The notes under the pieces were generated by a model, which saw nothing but the letters and a program-made list of their open reading frames with translations, was not told the origin of the DNA and made no database searches. DNA of 52,379 nt from Desulfobacterales bacterium (GTDB taxonomy: Bacteria; Desulfobacterota; Desulfobacteria; Desulfobacterales; SURF-7), in assembly GCA_028277765.1 (NCBI GenBank), contig JANQFQ010000085.1:1-52379 (forward strand), read 5' to 3'. Of the stretch, positions 43,845-52,379 are shown in pieces. Made by a program: the position numbers and the translations under genes. Within the stretch, counting starts at the first letter, position 1. Every line of letters starts with the position of its first letter.

Positions 43845-44621
43845 CTAGAAGGTTATGCCATAGTACCAGTTAATAATATCCTGCCCAAAAAAAATATAGG
43901 TTATGGCGCCGATAACCAGGAAGGGGCCAAAGGGGATGGGGGTTTTAAAATCTTTTTTCCGGTTATGTATGATGACAGCGATTCCCGCCAAAGTTCCTGC
44001 GGCAGAACCAGTATATATTGTAAAAATAATTCCTTTCCAGCCGATCATCGCGCCAATCATTGCCAGGAGTTTTGCATCACCCATGCCCATACCGATTTTT
44101 TTTCTGATCATATAATAAATCTGAGCCACAAGGTAAAGGCTGCCGCCGCCGGCAAGTATGCCCAGAGCTGAATCCTTCCAGGATAGTGTCGTAAGGGACA
44201 CGGCCGCAAGAAAAAACAAGGGTATTCCGGGAAGCGAGATGATATCCGGAATGATCAAGTGATCTATATCAATAAAGGTAATGACAATCAAAGTGGCGAT
44301 AAAGATAAAGAATACTGCTGCTTCAAGAGTGATCCCGAATCGTAGAATGACACATAGCGCGAATAGTCCGGTCAGCAATTCTACTATCATATACCTCGGG
44401 GGTATGTGCTTGTCGCAGAAACGGCACTTTCCTCTGAGACAGAGATAGCTGAGCACAGGAATATTATCATATATTTTTAATGTGTTTCCGCAGCCAGGGC
44501 AATGTGATCGGGGAGTGATAATCGATTTCGAAGCGGGAAGTCTGTAAATACAGACATTTAAGAAACTTCCTACACACAACCCAAGGATGAAAAAGTATAT
44601 TTCAAAAATATAATGATGCAT
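43845..44621 (-). CDS. pilD: Prepilin peptidase (PilD/GspO family)
   Basis: A 258-aa membrane protein with two CxxC pairs near 41-44 and 66-69 (CPGCGNTL, CRFCDKH), the catalytic aspartate motifs DIDHLIIPD and GMGDAKLLAMIG, and about seven to eight helices. It cleaves and N-methylates type IV prepilins/pseudopilins, so the organism has a pilus or type II secretion system that the receiver-ATPase fusion could serve. It is convergent with the MBL gene (stops 1 bp apart) and divergent from lon. Confidence 0.93.
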   Translation of the reverse strand: MHHYIFEIYFFILGLCVGSFLNVCIYRLPASKSIITPRSHCPGCGNTLKIYDNIPVLSYLCLRGKCRFCDKHIPPRYMIVELLTGLFALCVILRFGITLEAAVFFIFIATLIVITFIDIDHLIIPDIISLPGIPLFFLAAVSLTTLSWKDSALGILAGGGSLYLVAQIYYMIRKKIGMGMGDAKLLAMIGAMIGWKGIIFTIYTGSAAGTLAGIAVIIHNRKKDFKTPIPFGPFLVIGAITYIFFGQDIINWYYGITF

Positions 44622-44906
44622 GTTTCACGGCATTATTGTTATTGATGAAAAAAGTACGCCGGTTAATTACTAGCAGTATAACATTTAGTATGTTAAGGGT
44701 GTTGTACAAAAAAATCAAGGTTGATATTGTAAAAATAAATATATACTTTATATTATCATATATTTTATTATAAATTGTCTTTATGGAGATAAAATAGAGA
44801 TAGCTGACCATATAAGGTCTTTTAATTGCGTGTTTGCGGTTTCATTGCTGTTTATGTAAATAGGATGGACAGATTAGAAAACAAGTAAAAAAAGGTAGGA
44901 AAAAAC
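44622..44906. other. AT-rich divergent promoter region, pilD/lon
   Basis: A 285-bp very AT-rich gap between divergently oriented pilD and lon. TTGATA near 44721 with several TATA-like words downstream could serve lon, but no single promoter can be fixed. No gene or RNA is evident. Confidence 0.4.
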
Positions 44907-47336
44907 ATGGCTGAAACAGACAGGGACGACCTGATTAGTATCATTGAAGAAGATGATAAGGATATAGACATACCAAAGACATTACCATTACTCCCTGTAC
45001 GGGATATTGTTATTTTTACAGATATGCTGCTCCCCCTGTTTGTTGGGAGAGAAAGGTCTGTAAGTGCCGTGGAAGAAGCGGCAGACAAGGACAAGTTGCT
45101 GTTTCTGGTCACACAGAAAGACCCTGCGGTAGAAAATCCACAGCCTGATGAAGTTTACAGGGTCGGGACGGTGAGCAGGATCCTCCGTATCCTTAAGCTG
45201 CCGGACGGCCGTCTTAAAGCGCTGGTTCAGGGGCTTACCAAAGCAAGAATTGTCAGATACGTCAAGAAAAAGACCTGGTACCGTGTCAAGATTGAAGAGA
45301 TCAGCGAAGAAGAATCAAAGGATGTTAATCTGGAGACCGAAGCCCTTATGAGAAATGTAAGGGAACAGTGTGAAAAGATCCTTTCATTACGGGGGGAGAT
45401 GACTGGTGAGGTCGGCGCGATCCTTGAAAATATTGATGAGCCGGGCAAGCTTGCCGATATCGTCGCTTCAAACCTGAGGATGAAGACAGAAGACGCCCAG
45501 ATTCTGCTTGAAATAACAAATCCTGAAATCCGTTTAAATAAAGTCAATGAGTACCTTTCAAAGGAGGTAGAACTCTCGGCAATGCAGGCCAAAATTCAAT
45601 CTGAAGTCAGGGATGAAATCTCAAAGAGTCAACGGGATTATTTTTTAAGGGAACAGGTAAGAGCGATCCATAAGGAGCTTGGCGAAACCGACGAGAGGAC
45701 ACAGGAGATTGATGAATATAAGAAAAAAATAAAAAAAGCCAGGATGTCAAAAGACGCTGAAAAGGAGGCATTAAAACAATTAAAAAGACTTGGTCAGATG
45801 CACCCTGATTCTTCTGAATCATCCATCATAAGGACATATTTAGATTGGCTGACCGAGATGCCCTGGAGCAAATCGACTAGGGATTTTCTTGATATCAAGA
45901 ATGCCAAAAAGGTACTTGATACAGATCACTACGGTCTTGAAAAAGTCAAGAATAGGATTTTGGAATATCTCAGCGTGCGGAAGCTCAACCCAAAAATGAA
46001 AGGACCAATTCTCTGTTTTGTCGGCCCGCCCGGTGTGGGCAAGACATCACTCGGTCAGGCAATTGCCAGTGCGATGAAACGGAAGTTTGTACGTATCTCT
46101 CTTGGTGGCATCCGTGATGAAGCTGAGATCCGCGGGCACAGGCGCACATATATCGGCGCGCTTCCGGGCCGTATCATTCAGGGATTGAAACAGTGCGGCT
46201 CAAACAACCCGGTTTTTATGATGGATGAGATCGATAAGATCGGTTCTGATTTCAGGGGCGATCCATCATCAGCACTGCTGGAGGCGCTTGACCCGGAGCA
46301 GAATTCTGCTTTCAGTGACCACTACTTGAACCTCTCTTTTAACCTTTCAAGGGTCATGTTTATTCTGACCGCAAACTTGACCGATACCATTCCGTCCGCG
46401 CTTCTCGACAGAATGGAGATTATTAACCTCCCGGGATATACAGAAGACGAGAAGAAAATTATTGCGGAAAGACACCTTATACCGCGGCAGCTTAAGGAGA
46501 ACGGATTAAAGGGGAAAAATCGGTTTACGATCAGCAGTGGTGCTGTTAATAAAATAATTACTGAATATACCAGTGAGGCCGGGGTAAGGAACCTTGAACG
46601 GGAGCTGGGTAATATTTGCAGGAAGATAGCTCGTCGGATCGCCGAGGGGGGTAAAGGACCGTTTTCTATAACAAAAAACAACCTGCATAAGTACTTAGGG
46701 ATTTCGAAATATATTCCTGAAATGGACCAGGAGAGCAGCCAGCCAGGCTTTTCTACTGGTCTTGCGTGGACACAAGCCGGAGGTGAGGCCCTGTATGTGG
46801 AAATCTCTCTGTTGCCAGGAAAAGGAGAGCATATTATAACCGGCCAGCTTGGAGATGTCATGCAGGAATCAGCCCGCGCAGCTGTTAGTTATACAAGGGC
46901 AAATCTTGCCAGGCTTGGTGCGAAAAAGAATTTTTTTGATAATACAGATATACATATTCATGTACCTGCAGGAGCGATACCAAAAGACGGGCCTTCTGCG
47001 GGTATTGCGATAGCAACAGCGCTGATTTCTGCTGTTACAGGGAAACCTGTTGATAAGGATGTGGCCATGACTGGCGAGATATCACTCAGGGGGAGGGTGC
47101 TCCCCATCGGTGGTCTAAAAGAGAAAACACTCGGCGCCTTAAGAGCGGGGATCAAAACGATCATTATCCCAGAAAAGAACAAGAAGGACCTTGCGGAGAT
47201 ACCCTTGAAAATACGGAGAAAAATCAGTTTTGTGACTGTCAGGAGTATGGATGAGGTTTTGCCAGTGGCGATTATTGATAAAAAAAGGTCAAGGCCTGGG
47301 AAAAAGCGTAAGAAGAAAAGGGCGGATAAACGCTGA
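44907..47336 (+). CDS. lon: ATP-dependent protease Lon
   Basis: An 809-aa full-length LonA: N-terminal substrate-binding domain, AAA+ domain with Walker A GPPGVGKTS starting near residue 373, and peptidase domain with catalytic S697 (KDGPSAG) and K740 (GGLKEKT). The last 18 residues are almost all Lys/Arg. Degrades misfolded and regulatory proteins. Its stop overlaps the tsaB start (TGATG). Confidence 0.96.
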   Translation: MAETDRDDLISIIEEDDKDIDIPKTLPLLPVRDIVIFTDMLLPLFVGRERSVSAVEEAADKDKLLFLVTQKDPAVENPQPDEVYRVGTVSRILRILKLPDGRLKALVQGLTKARIVRYVKKKTWYRVKIEEISEEESKDVNLETEALMRNVREQCEKILSLRGEMTGEVGAILENIDEPGKLADIVASNLRMKTEDAQILLEITNPEIRLNKVNEYLSKEVELSAMQAKIQSEVRDEISKSQRDYFLREQVRAIHKELGETDERTQEIDEYKKKIKKARMSKDAEKEALKQLKRLGQMHPDSSESSIIRTYLDWLTEMPWSKSTRDFLDIKNAKKVLDTDHYGLEKVKNRILEYLSVRKLNPKMKGPILCFVGPPGVGKTSLGQAIASAMKRKFVRISLGGIRDEAEIRGHRRTYIGALPGRIIQGLKQCGSNNPVFMMDEIDKIGSDFRGDPSSALLEALDPEQNSAFSDHYLNLSFNLSRVMFILTANLTDTIPSALLDRMEIINLPGYTEDEKKIIAERHLIPRQLKENGLKGKNRFTISSGAVNKIITEYTSEAGVRNLERELGNICRKIARRIAEGGKGPFSITKNNLHKYLGISKYIPEMDQESSQPGFSTGLAWTQAGGEALYVEISLLPGKGEHIITGQLGDVMQESARAAVSYTRANLARLGAKKNFFDNTDIHIHVPAGAIPKDGPSAGIAIATALISAVTGKPVDKDVAMTGEISLRGRVLPIGGLKEKTLGALRAGIKTIIIPEKNKKDLAEIPLKIRRKISFVTVRSMDEVLPVAIIDKKRSRPGKKRKKKRADKR

Positions 47337-48019
47337 TGAAAATACTGGCGGTTGACACAGCCACGAAAAGCTGTAGTGTAGCTGTGACAGATAATCATAT
47401 CCTTCTGGCAGAGGTAAACCTTGGCAGAGAGCAGACTCATTCAAGACATTTAATAGAAATGATCGATTCCGCTGTCTTTTTGTCTGGTCTTAGCCTCTCT
47501 GATATTGATGGTTTCGCTGTTACTCGGGGCCCTGGAAGCTTTACAGGACTCCGCATAGGGATAAGTACCGTTAAAGGATTAGCAGCAGCAAACGGGAAAC
47601 CAGTTGTGGGCGTCTCCACCCTTGACTCCCTTGCCTTCCGATTTTCTTCTTCTTCATATCCTGTATGTGTGATGCTGGATGCCAGGAAAAATGAAGTCTA
47701 TTTTTCAGTTTACCGTTTTGATGACGGTATAATGAAAAAAGAGGGAGAAGAACAGGTGCTGCCGCCTGGAAATGTGATTGAAGGGATAACTGAGCCGTAC
47801 CTATTTGCCGGTGATGGGGCAATCGGGTATAAAGACGTGATCAAGGACAGGCTGAATAGAAAAGCCATGTTTGTTTCAGGGGAAAGGAACAGGATAAGGG
47901 CTTCATCTGTCGCGGAAATTAGTCTGAAGCGATTTGATAGCCAAGAGACTGACAATATTAGTGATCTGGTTCCGCGATATATTAGAAAGAGTGATGCTGA
48001 GATTAATCTAAACAAATAA
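47336..48019 (+). CDS. tsaB: tRNA threonylcarbamoyladenosine synthesis protein TsaB
   Basis: A 227-aa protein with the TsaB signature MKILAVDTATKSCSVAV and GPGSFTGLRIGISTVKGL. TsaB partners TsaD and TsaE to form t6A37 in tRNA. Translationally coupled to lon through a one-base overlap. Just after the stop, an imperfect inverted repeat (AACCG...CGGTT flanked by AATA/TATT) could act as a weak terminator. Confidence 0.94.
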   Translation: MKILAVDTATKSCSVAVTDNHILLAEVNLGREQTHSRHLIEMIDSAVFLSGLSLSDIDGFAVTRGPGSFTGLRIGISTVKGLAAANGKPVVGVSTLDSLAFRFSSSSYPVCVMLDARKNEVYFSVYRFDDGIMKKEGEEQVLPPGNVIEGITEPYLFAGDGAIGYKDVIKDRLNRKAMFVSGERNRIRASSVAEISLKRFDSQETDNISDLVPRYIRKSDAEINLNK

Positions 48020-48129
48020 CCGATTTCCCTCCGGTTGTTATTGACAATATCTTTTGGTTCTGCTACCAATTAAAGGTTTTTCCGATAAGTTTATAATCGG
48101 TGTTTATTAATGTAAATTCAGGCATATAG

Positions 48130-48804
48130 ATGACGGACAAATTTCAGTGGGCTGATGAGCCCGGACATACAGCGTTTCCCATAGCAAGGCCTGGCTACCC
48201 GATTGTTTTTGTTTGCGCGTTTGTCACCTGCATTTTTGCATTATTAGGCCTTTCATTCCTAGCGGTTTTCAGCCTTACCGCAACATTTTTTGTGTGCTGG
48301 TTTTTCAGGGATCCTGACAGGGTAATTCCTGCCAAAGAAGGGGCAGTGGTTTCACCTGCTGATGGCAAAGTGATTATTGCGGAGGCGGTTGAAGATAACC
48401 GGTATTATAATGGCCCGTGTAAAAAAGTTAGTATATTTATGAACGTGTTTAATGTTCATGTAAACAGGATACCGTATGAAGGGACGATAACGGATATACA
48501 GTATTTCCCCGGAAAATTCTTCAACGCTGATCTGGATAAGGCGTCAAAAGATAATGAACAGAATGCTATTTTTATGGAAACAAAAGACAGCCGAAAGATC
48601 AGTTTTGTTCAGATTGCCGGGCTTATAGCAAGACGTATCATATGCAGGGTTCAGGAAGGGGATAAACTGCAGCGGGGACAACGTTTCGGGATGATCTGTT
48701 TTGGTTCACGGCTTGATGTCTATCTGCCCGAGAATACGGTTCTTGAGGTTGCCGTGGGTGACAAGGTTAAGGCAGGGACCTCTGTTTTGGGCTGCTTGCA
48801 TTAG
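48130..48804 (+). CDS. psd: Phosphatidylserine decarboxylase, short (archaeal-like) type
   Basis: A 224-aa proenzyme with two membrane helices near 25-60, VSPADGKV, MNVFNVHVNRIPYEG, and the self-cleavage site CFGSRLDVYLP, where the Ser of Gly-Ser becomes the pyruvoyl group. Makes phosphatidylethanolamine from phosphatidylserine in the inner membrane. No phosphatidylserine synthase gene is next to it here. Confidence 0.93.
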   Translation: MTDKFQWADEPGHTAFPIARPGYPIVFVCAFVTCIFALLGLSFLAVFSLTATFFVCWFFRDPDRVIPAKEGAVVSPADGKVIIAEAVEDNRYYNGPCKKVSIFMNVFNVHVNRIPYEGTITDIQYFPGKFFNADLDKASKDNEQNAIFMETKDSRKISFVQIAGLIARRIICRVQEGDKLQRGQRFGMICFGSRLDVYLPENTVLEVAVGDKVKAGTSVLGCLH

Positions 48805-48858
48805 CAGACAGTTATAAATAACACCTGCCGGAATTTTAATTTTTTTTATGGAGATTGT

Positions 48859-49929
48859 ATGGGTAAGGAATATCATATTGCCGTTTTACCTGGGGACGGA
48901 ACAGGGCCTGAAGTTGTGGCAGAAGGTGTAAAGGTCCTTGATATGGCAGCTGGCAAGAACGGTTTTTCGTTGAAGTATACTTACTATGATTTAGGCGGTG
49001 ATAAATACCTGGAAACCGGTGAAATACTGCCGGATGACGTGAAGGAGAAACTTTCAAAGGCTGATGCCATTTTCCTGGGAGCCATAGGGCATCCAGATGT
49101 GCAGCCGGGTATTCTTGAAAAAGGGATTCTGTTAAACCTGCGGTTCAGTCTTGATCAGTATATTAACCTGAGGCCTGTTAAGCTTTATGACGGTGTGGAC
49201 ACGCCGGTAAAAGATAAGGGCCCTGCGGATATCGATTTTGTTGTTGTACGCGAAAACACGGAAGGATTGTACGCTGGAGCAGGCGGATGTCTGAAACAGG
49301 GGACTGAAGATGAAGTGGCAGTACAGGAATCGATCAATACCCGAAAGGGGGTTGAGCGGTGTATTCGATACGCTTTTGAATGCTGCAGGAAGAGGGACCG
49401 TGCAAAGAAACTGACCCTGTGCGGCAAGACCAATGTCCTGACTTTCGCCTTTGATCTCTGGGAAAGGACTTTCTACGAAGTGGGGAAAGAGTATCCTGAC
49501 ATTGAAACAGACTATGCCCATGTTGATGCTACCTGTATGTGGATGGTTAAAAACCCGGAATGGTTTGATGTCATTGTTACCGATAATATGTTTGGCGATA
49601 TTATCACTGATCTTGGGGCCATGATCCAGGGCGGCATGGGAGTCGCAGCTGGCGGCAACATTAATCCTGAGGGTGTTTCCATGTTTGAACCGATCGGAGG
49701 ATCTGCGCCAAAATATACCGGCCAAGGGATAATCAATCCGATTGCTGCGATTATGGCGGGACAGCTGATGCTTGAAACGCTGGGAGAAGACCAGGCTGCC
49801 GCGCAGGTAGAAGAAGCGGCTGCAAAGGTTCTTCGGGAAGATATAAAGGACCTGGGTGCCGGTAAAATGGGATATTCAACCAGCGAGGTCGGGGATCTTA
49901 TCGCTGGTTATATTAATGATAAATTATAG
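48859..49929 (+). CDS. leuB: 3-isopropylmalate dehydrogenase family protein
   Basis: A 356-aa beta-decarboxylating dehydrogenase: LPGDGTGPEVV, VVRENTEGLYAG, DATCMWMV, TDNMFGDIITDLGAMIQGG and EPIGGSAPKYTGQGIINPIAA. Length and motifs fit LeuB of leucine synthesis, which oxidises 3-isopropylmalate with NAD. No other leucine genes are adjacent, and tartrate/isocitrate-type relatives share these motifs, so substrate is probable rather than certain. Confidence 0.85.
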   Translation: MGKEYHIAVLPGDGTGPEVVAEGVKVLDMAAGKNGFSLKYTYYDLGGDKYLETGEILPDDVKEKLSKADAIFLGAIGHPDVQPGILEKGILLNLRFSLDQYINLRPVKLYDGVDTPVKDKGPADIDFVVVRENTEGLYAGAGGCLKQGTEDEVAVQESINTRKGVERCIRYAFECCRKRDRAKKLTLCGKTNVLTFAFDLWERTFYEVGKEYPDIETDYAHVDATCMWMVKNPEWFDVIVTDNMFGDIITDLGAMIQGGMGVAAGGNINPEGVSMFEPIGGSAPKYTGQGIINPIAAIMAGQLMLETLGEDQAAAQVEEAAAKVLREDIKDLGAGKMGYSTSEVGDLIAGYINDKL

Positions 49930-50000
49930 TCCAAATATAAATCTACTGGCTATCAGGACCAGGAGATTTACGATAAATTTTTAAGCAGGAGTCTTAAACA

Positions 50001-50468
50001 TTGGAAAGAGTGCCGATCACAAGACAGGGATATCTGAATCTAAAAAAAGAACTTGAAAATCTGAAAACTGTTGAACGGCCGCAGAATATCAAAGCTATTG
50101 AAGAGGCGCGTGCCCATGGAGATCTTTCAGAGAATGCTGAATATCATGCAGCAAAAGACCGACAGGGATTTCTGCAGGGGAGGATTGGGGAACTGGAGTA
50201 TAAACTTGCAAACGCTGACATTATTGATCCGGATAATATTCCTAAAGATAAAGCTGTTTTTGGATGTACAGTCATACTTGAAAATATTGATACTGGCGAA
50301 GAAATTGAATACCAGCTTGTGGGACCCGAGGAGTCAGATATCGACCAGGGGCGAATATCTGTTGCCTCACCTCTTGGCAGAGCCATTGTCGGTAAGGAGC
50401 CTGGAGACGAGATTTCTATTACTGCTCCTGCCGGCAAAAAGTCTTATGAAATAGTGGAAATCGCATGA
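50001..50468 (+). CDS. greA: Transcription elongation factor GreA
   Basis: A 155-aa protein with the N-terminal coiled coil (VPITRQGYLNLKKELENL, ARAHGDLSENAEYHAAKD with the acidic tip) and the C-terminal FKBP-like domain. Rescues backtracked RNA polymerase by stimulating transcript cleavage. TTG start supported by AGGAG at 49987-49991. Confidence 0.95.
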   Translation: MERVPITRQGYLNLKKELENLKTVERPQNIKAIEEARAHGDLSENAEYHAAKDRQGFLQGRIGELEYKLANADIIDPDNIPKDKAVFGCTVILENIDTGEEIEYQLVGPEESDIDQGRISVASPLGRAIVGKEPGDEISITAPAGKKSYEIVEIA

Positions 50469-50471
50469 TTG

Positions 50472-50491
50472 CCAAACCATGAAGGGTTTGG
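50472..50491 (+). other. Hairpin between greA and rpoZ
   Basis: CCAAACC-ATGAAG-GGTTTGG is a perfect 7-bp stem a few bases after the greA stop. There is no U-tract, so it may slow polymerase or protect the mRNA 3' end rather than terminate. Confidence 0.45.
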
Positions 50492-50527
50492 GAACATTGA
50501 TATAAAAAAACAGATGGAGGTTTTACC

Positions 50528-50734
50528 GTGGCGCGTATTACCATCGAAGATTGTTTGAAAAAAGTGGATAACCGGTTTAAACTGGTTCAAATGGCGGTAA
50601 AGCGGGTTCGCCAAATCAGGGAAGGTGCGGAATATCTTGTTAGTTCACCGAAAAATGAAGATATTGTTGTTGCCCTAAGGGAGATTGCTGCCGGTAAAGT
50701 TAAAGAAAAAGTGGCAGTAGAAAAAGAGGAATAA
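50528..50734 (+). CDS. rpoZ: RNA polymerase omega subunit
   Basis: A 68-aa protein with MARITIEDCLKKVDNRFKLV and the conserved NEDIVVALREIAAG segment typical of omega, which helps assemble the polymerase core. GTG start with GGAGG about seven bases upstream. Follows greA in what looks like one unit. Confidence 0.94.
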   Translation: MARITIEDCLKKVDNRFKLVQMAVKRVRQIREGAEYLVSSPKNEDIVVALREIAAGKVKEKVAVEKEE

Positions 50735-50763
50735 AAACCGTCCTGCGGGGGGGCTTTTAACAG

Positions 50764-51492
50764 ATGACCAGTTTCAGGTATAAGGAGATAAACAGGCTGG
50801 TCGGCAAAGCCCTCCATAAATATGATATGATAGAGGACGGAGACCGGATTCTGGTCGGGCTCTCAGGAGGAAAGGACAGCCTGACCATGATGTGGTTTTT
50901 AAATGAACGCCTTTCACGCATCCCCATAACATACAAACTGTTTGCTGCTTATATTGACCCTGGTTTTGACGGTGATGGTGGTAAAATATTAGAAGATTAT
51001 TGTAAACGAGCTGGTTACAATATCAGAATTGAAAACACGGATTACGGTATTCAGGCGCACAGCAAGGAAAACCGGGAAAATCCGTGTTTTTTATGTTCTA
51101 GGCTCCGAAGAAAGCGCCTTTTTGAAATCGCCGATGAACTCGGCTGCAGGAAACTTGCCCTTGGCCACAACAAAGATGATATCATCGAAACCCTGTTTTT
51201 AAATATGTGCTATTCAGGGGAAATCAGCACAATGGTACCTGCCCAGCCAATGTTTCAAGATATGTTTACCGTGATAAGGCCCCTGGCCTTTGTTGACGAG
51301 GATCTAATAAAACGGTTTGCCGAAGAACAGGAATTTCCGATTGTCACCAATCCCTGCCCTACATCAGGTGTTTCCAAAAGAAAAGATATTAAACAGCTTT
51401 TGAAAAAGCTCTATATTTCCAACAAAAAGATAAAAGGCAATATATTCAGGTCCTTAAGTAACGTTAAAGAAGCTTACCTGTTAAAACAATAA
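50764..51492 (+). CDS. ttcA: TtcA-like PP-loop tRNA thiolation protein
   Basis: A 242-aa ATP-pyrophosphatase with P-loop LVGLSGGKDSL, the CFLCSRLRRK CxxC pair and GHNKDDIIET, the marks of the TtcA/TtuA family that thiolates tRNA using an Fe-S cluster. It fits TtcA (2-thiocytidine 32) in length but the exact target base is inferred. Confidence 0.87.
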   Translation: MTSFRYKEINRLVGKALHKYDMIEDGDRILVGLSGGKDSLTMMWFLNERLSRIPITYKLFAAYIDPGFDGDGGKILEDYCKRAGYNIRIENTDYGIQAHSKENRENPCFLCSRLRRKRLFEIADELGCRKLALGHNKDDIIETLFLNMCYSGEISTMVPAQPMFQDMFTVIRPLAFVDEDLIKRFAEEQEFPIVTNPCPTSGVSKRKDIKQLLKKLYISNKKIKGNIFRSLSNVKEAYLLKQ

Positions 51493-51579
51493 ATATTACG
51501 CCATATTTTTTCCCTTAATGTTGAAAAAGATGTTTACCTGTGGTATCCACGGATTTCGTAATAATGACAAGGAATAGAT

Positions 51580-52368
51580 ATGGCTATGAAAGATTTACAG
51601 AACCAGCCAGACCACAGAAAGATTCCCATCGACAAGGTCGGCATAAAGAGCCTCAGGTACCCAGTAACTGTTCTGGATCGTGAAAACGGTTTCCAACAGA
51701 CCGTTGCCACCATCAACATGTATGTTGACCTGCCTCATGAAACAAAGGGTACTCACATGAGCAGGTTTGTTGAACTGCTTCATAAGAAAAAGTTCAAGGT
51801 GTCACTTGAATCATTTTCCAGCATCCTTGAGCAGATGAAAGAGCATTTAAATGCCGCGTCTTCTCATATAGAGATAATATTTCCCTATTTTATTGAGAAA
51901 AAAGCACCTATCAGCAATTCAACTGGTCTCATGGATTATACATGCCGGATCATTGGGGCGAGCAGTCCTGAAGGAGACGTCGATATTGTTTTGGAAGTGT
52001 TTGTACCGATATCTTCTGTCTGCCCGTGTTCAAAAGAGATCAGCGATGCAGGCGCCCACAATCAGCGAGGTGATGTCAGACTGAGCACAAGATTTAAAAA
52101 ATTTGTCTGGATAGAAGACATGATACAGCTGGTCGAAGATGCTGCGTCCTGTGATGTGTATTCAGTCCTTAAGCGGGTGGATGAAAAAAATGTTACAGAA
52201 AAAGGTTATGACAATCCGAAATTTGTTGAAGATATTGTGCGGGATATTGCCAAGAAACTTGAGGATGATAGTAATATAACCTGGTTTGCCGTAAGTGTAG
52301 AAAATTTTGAATCTATTCACAACCACAGCGCATACGCATTTATCACTCGCGGGGAAAAACCGTATTGA
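51580..52368 (+). CDS. folE2: GTP cyclohydrolase FolE2 (type IB)
   Basis: A 262-aa protein matching the FolE2/COG1469 family: TKGTHMSRFVELL, ISSVCPCSKEISDAGAHNQRG (metal-binding Cys region) and the C-terminal ENFESIHNHSAYAF. Makes dihydroneopterin triphosphate, the first step to folate and some deazapurines, with a metal other than obligate zinc. AAGGAA precedes the ATG. The gene is complete at the window edge. Confidence 0.94.
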   Translation: MAMKDLQNQPDHRKIPIDKVGIKSLRYPVTVLDRENGFQQTVATINMYVDLPHETKGTHMSRFVELLHKKKFKVSLESFSSILEQMKEHLNAASSHIEIIFPYFIEKKAPISNSTGLMDYTCRIIGASSPEGDVDIVLEVFVPISSVCPCSKEISDAGAHNQRGDVRLSTRFKKFVWIEDMIQLVEDAASCDVYSVLKRVDEKNVTEKGYDNPKFVEDIVRDIAKKLEDDSNITWFAVSVENFESIHNHSAYAFITRGEKPY

Positions 52369-52379
52369 TTTTCCTTACC

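Noticed and set aside
50735..50763. Terminator between rpoZ and ttcA (CCGTCCTGCGGGGGGGCTTTT)
   Set aside because: The arms pair only over two or three bases before mismatches, although the trailing T-run is suggestive.
1..52379. CRISPR arrays, tRNA or rRNA genes, insertion sequences, prophage
   Set aside because: No regularly spaced identical repeats, no cloverleaf-like or rRNA-like stretch noticed, and no transposase, integrase or phage structural protein among the reading frames. The excisionase-type HTH at 25311 is fused to a receiver and is not taken as a mobile-element gene.

Overview
The window looks like a moderately AT-rich chromosomal segment from a Gram-negative deltaproteobacterium, most likely Desulfobacterota. 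This is inferred from the outer-membrane proteins (TolC-like, FadL-like), the wealth of hybrid histidine kinases, -24/-12 (sigma-54) promoters, the Gly-run/Cys-Phe-Ile C-terminal tags and the dispersed intergenic repeats. No rRNA, tRNA, CRISPR array, transposase or phage gene was seen.

Region 1 (about 312-13781, minus strand) is a phosphorelay block. In transcription order it holds a receiver, a 1650-aa six-PAS hybrid kinase, a 900-aa hybrid kinase whose last 640 residues copy those of its neighbour, an Hpt protein, a lone receiver, an unusual receiver-GspE/PilB ATPase-receiver fusion, and a receiver-HD-GYP protein. The output is therefore probably pilus/secretion ATPase control and cyclic-di-GMP breakdown, not transcription. 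Two identical 17-base sigma-54 promoter cores, each with the same upstream block, precede the first receiver (13781) and the lone receiver (4621). A small soluble kinase (14230-14916) lies divergently.

Region 2 (about 15280-25027, plus strand) is the most interesting part. It encodes a secreted CotH-family kinase-like protein and a secreted metallophosphoesterase (both with a Gly-run + Cys-Phe-Ile C-terminal tag), a HAMP membrane protein, a DUF4956 membrane protein, a HlyD-like adaptor, a TolC-like protein, a VTC-type polyphosphate polymerase domain protein and a FadL-type porin. I read it as an envelope system that may make or handle a polyphosphate-like polymer and phosphorylate/dephosphorylate surface molecules. 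A sigma-54-like promoter and a partial copy of the region-1 upstream element lie before it.

Region 3 (25311-36962, plus) starts with an excisionase-type HTH-receiver fusion behind a strong sigma-70 promoter with four phased 10-bp repeats. Four multi-PAS hybrid kinases follow, one with a periplasmic c-type heme domain (CxxCH). A convergent gene (36959-38965, minus) encodes a secreted seven-blade propeller plus right-handed beta-helix protein.

Region 4 (39621-52368) is mostly housekeeping: CinA, an amidohydrolase, CoaE, an MBL-fold hydrolase, prepilin peptidase (minus), Lon, TsaB, short-type phosphatidylserine decarboxylase, a LeuB-type dehydrogenase, GreA, RpoZ, a TtcA-like PP-loop protein and FolE2. 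The gaps between regions 3 and 4 carry dispersed hairpin repeats.
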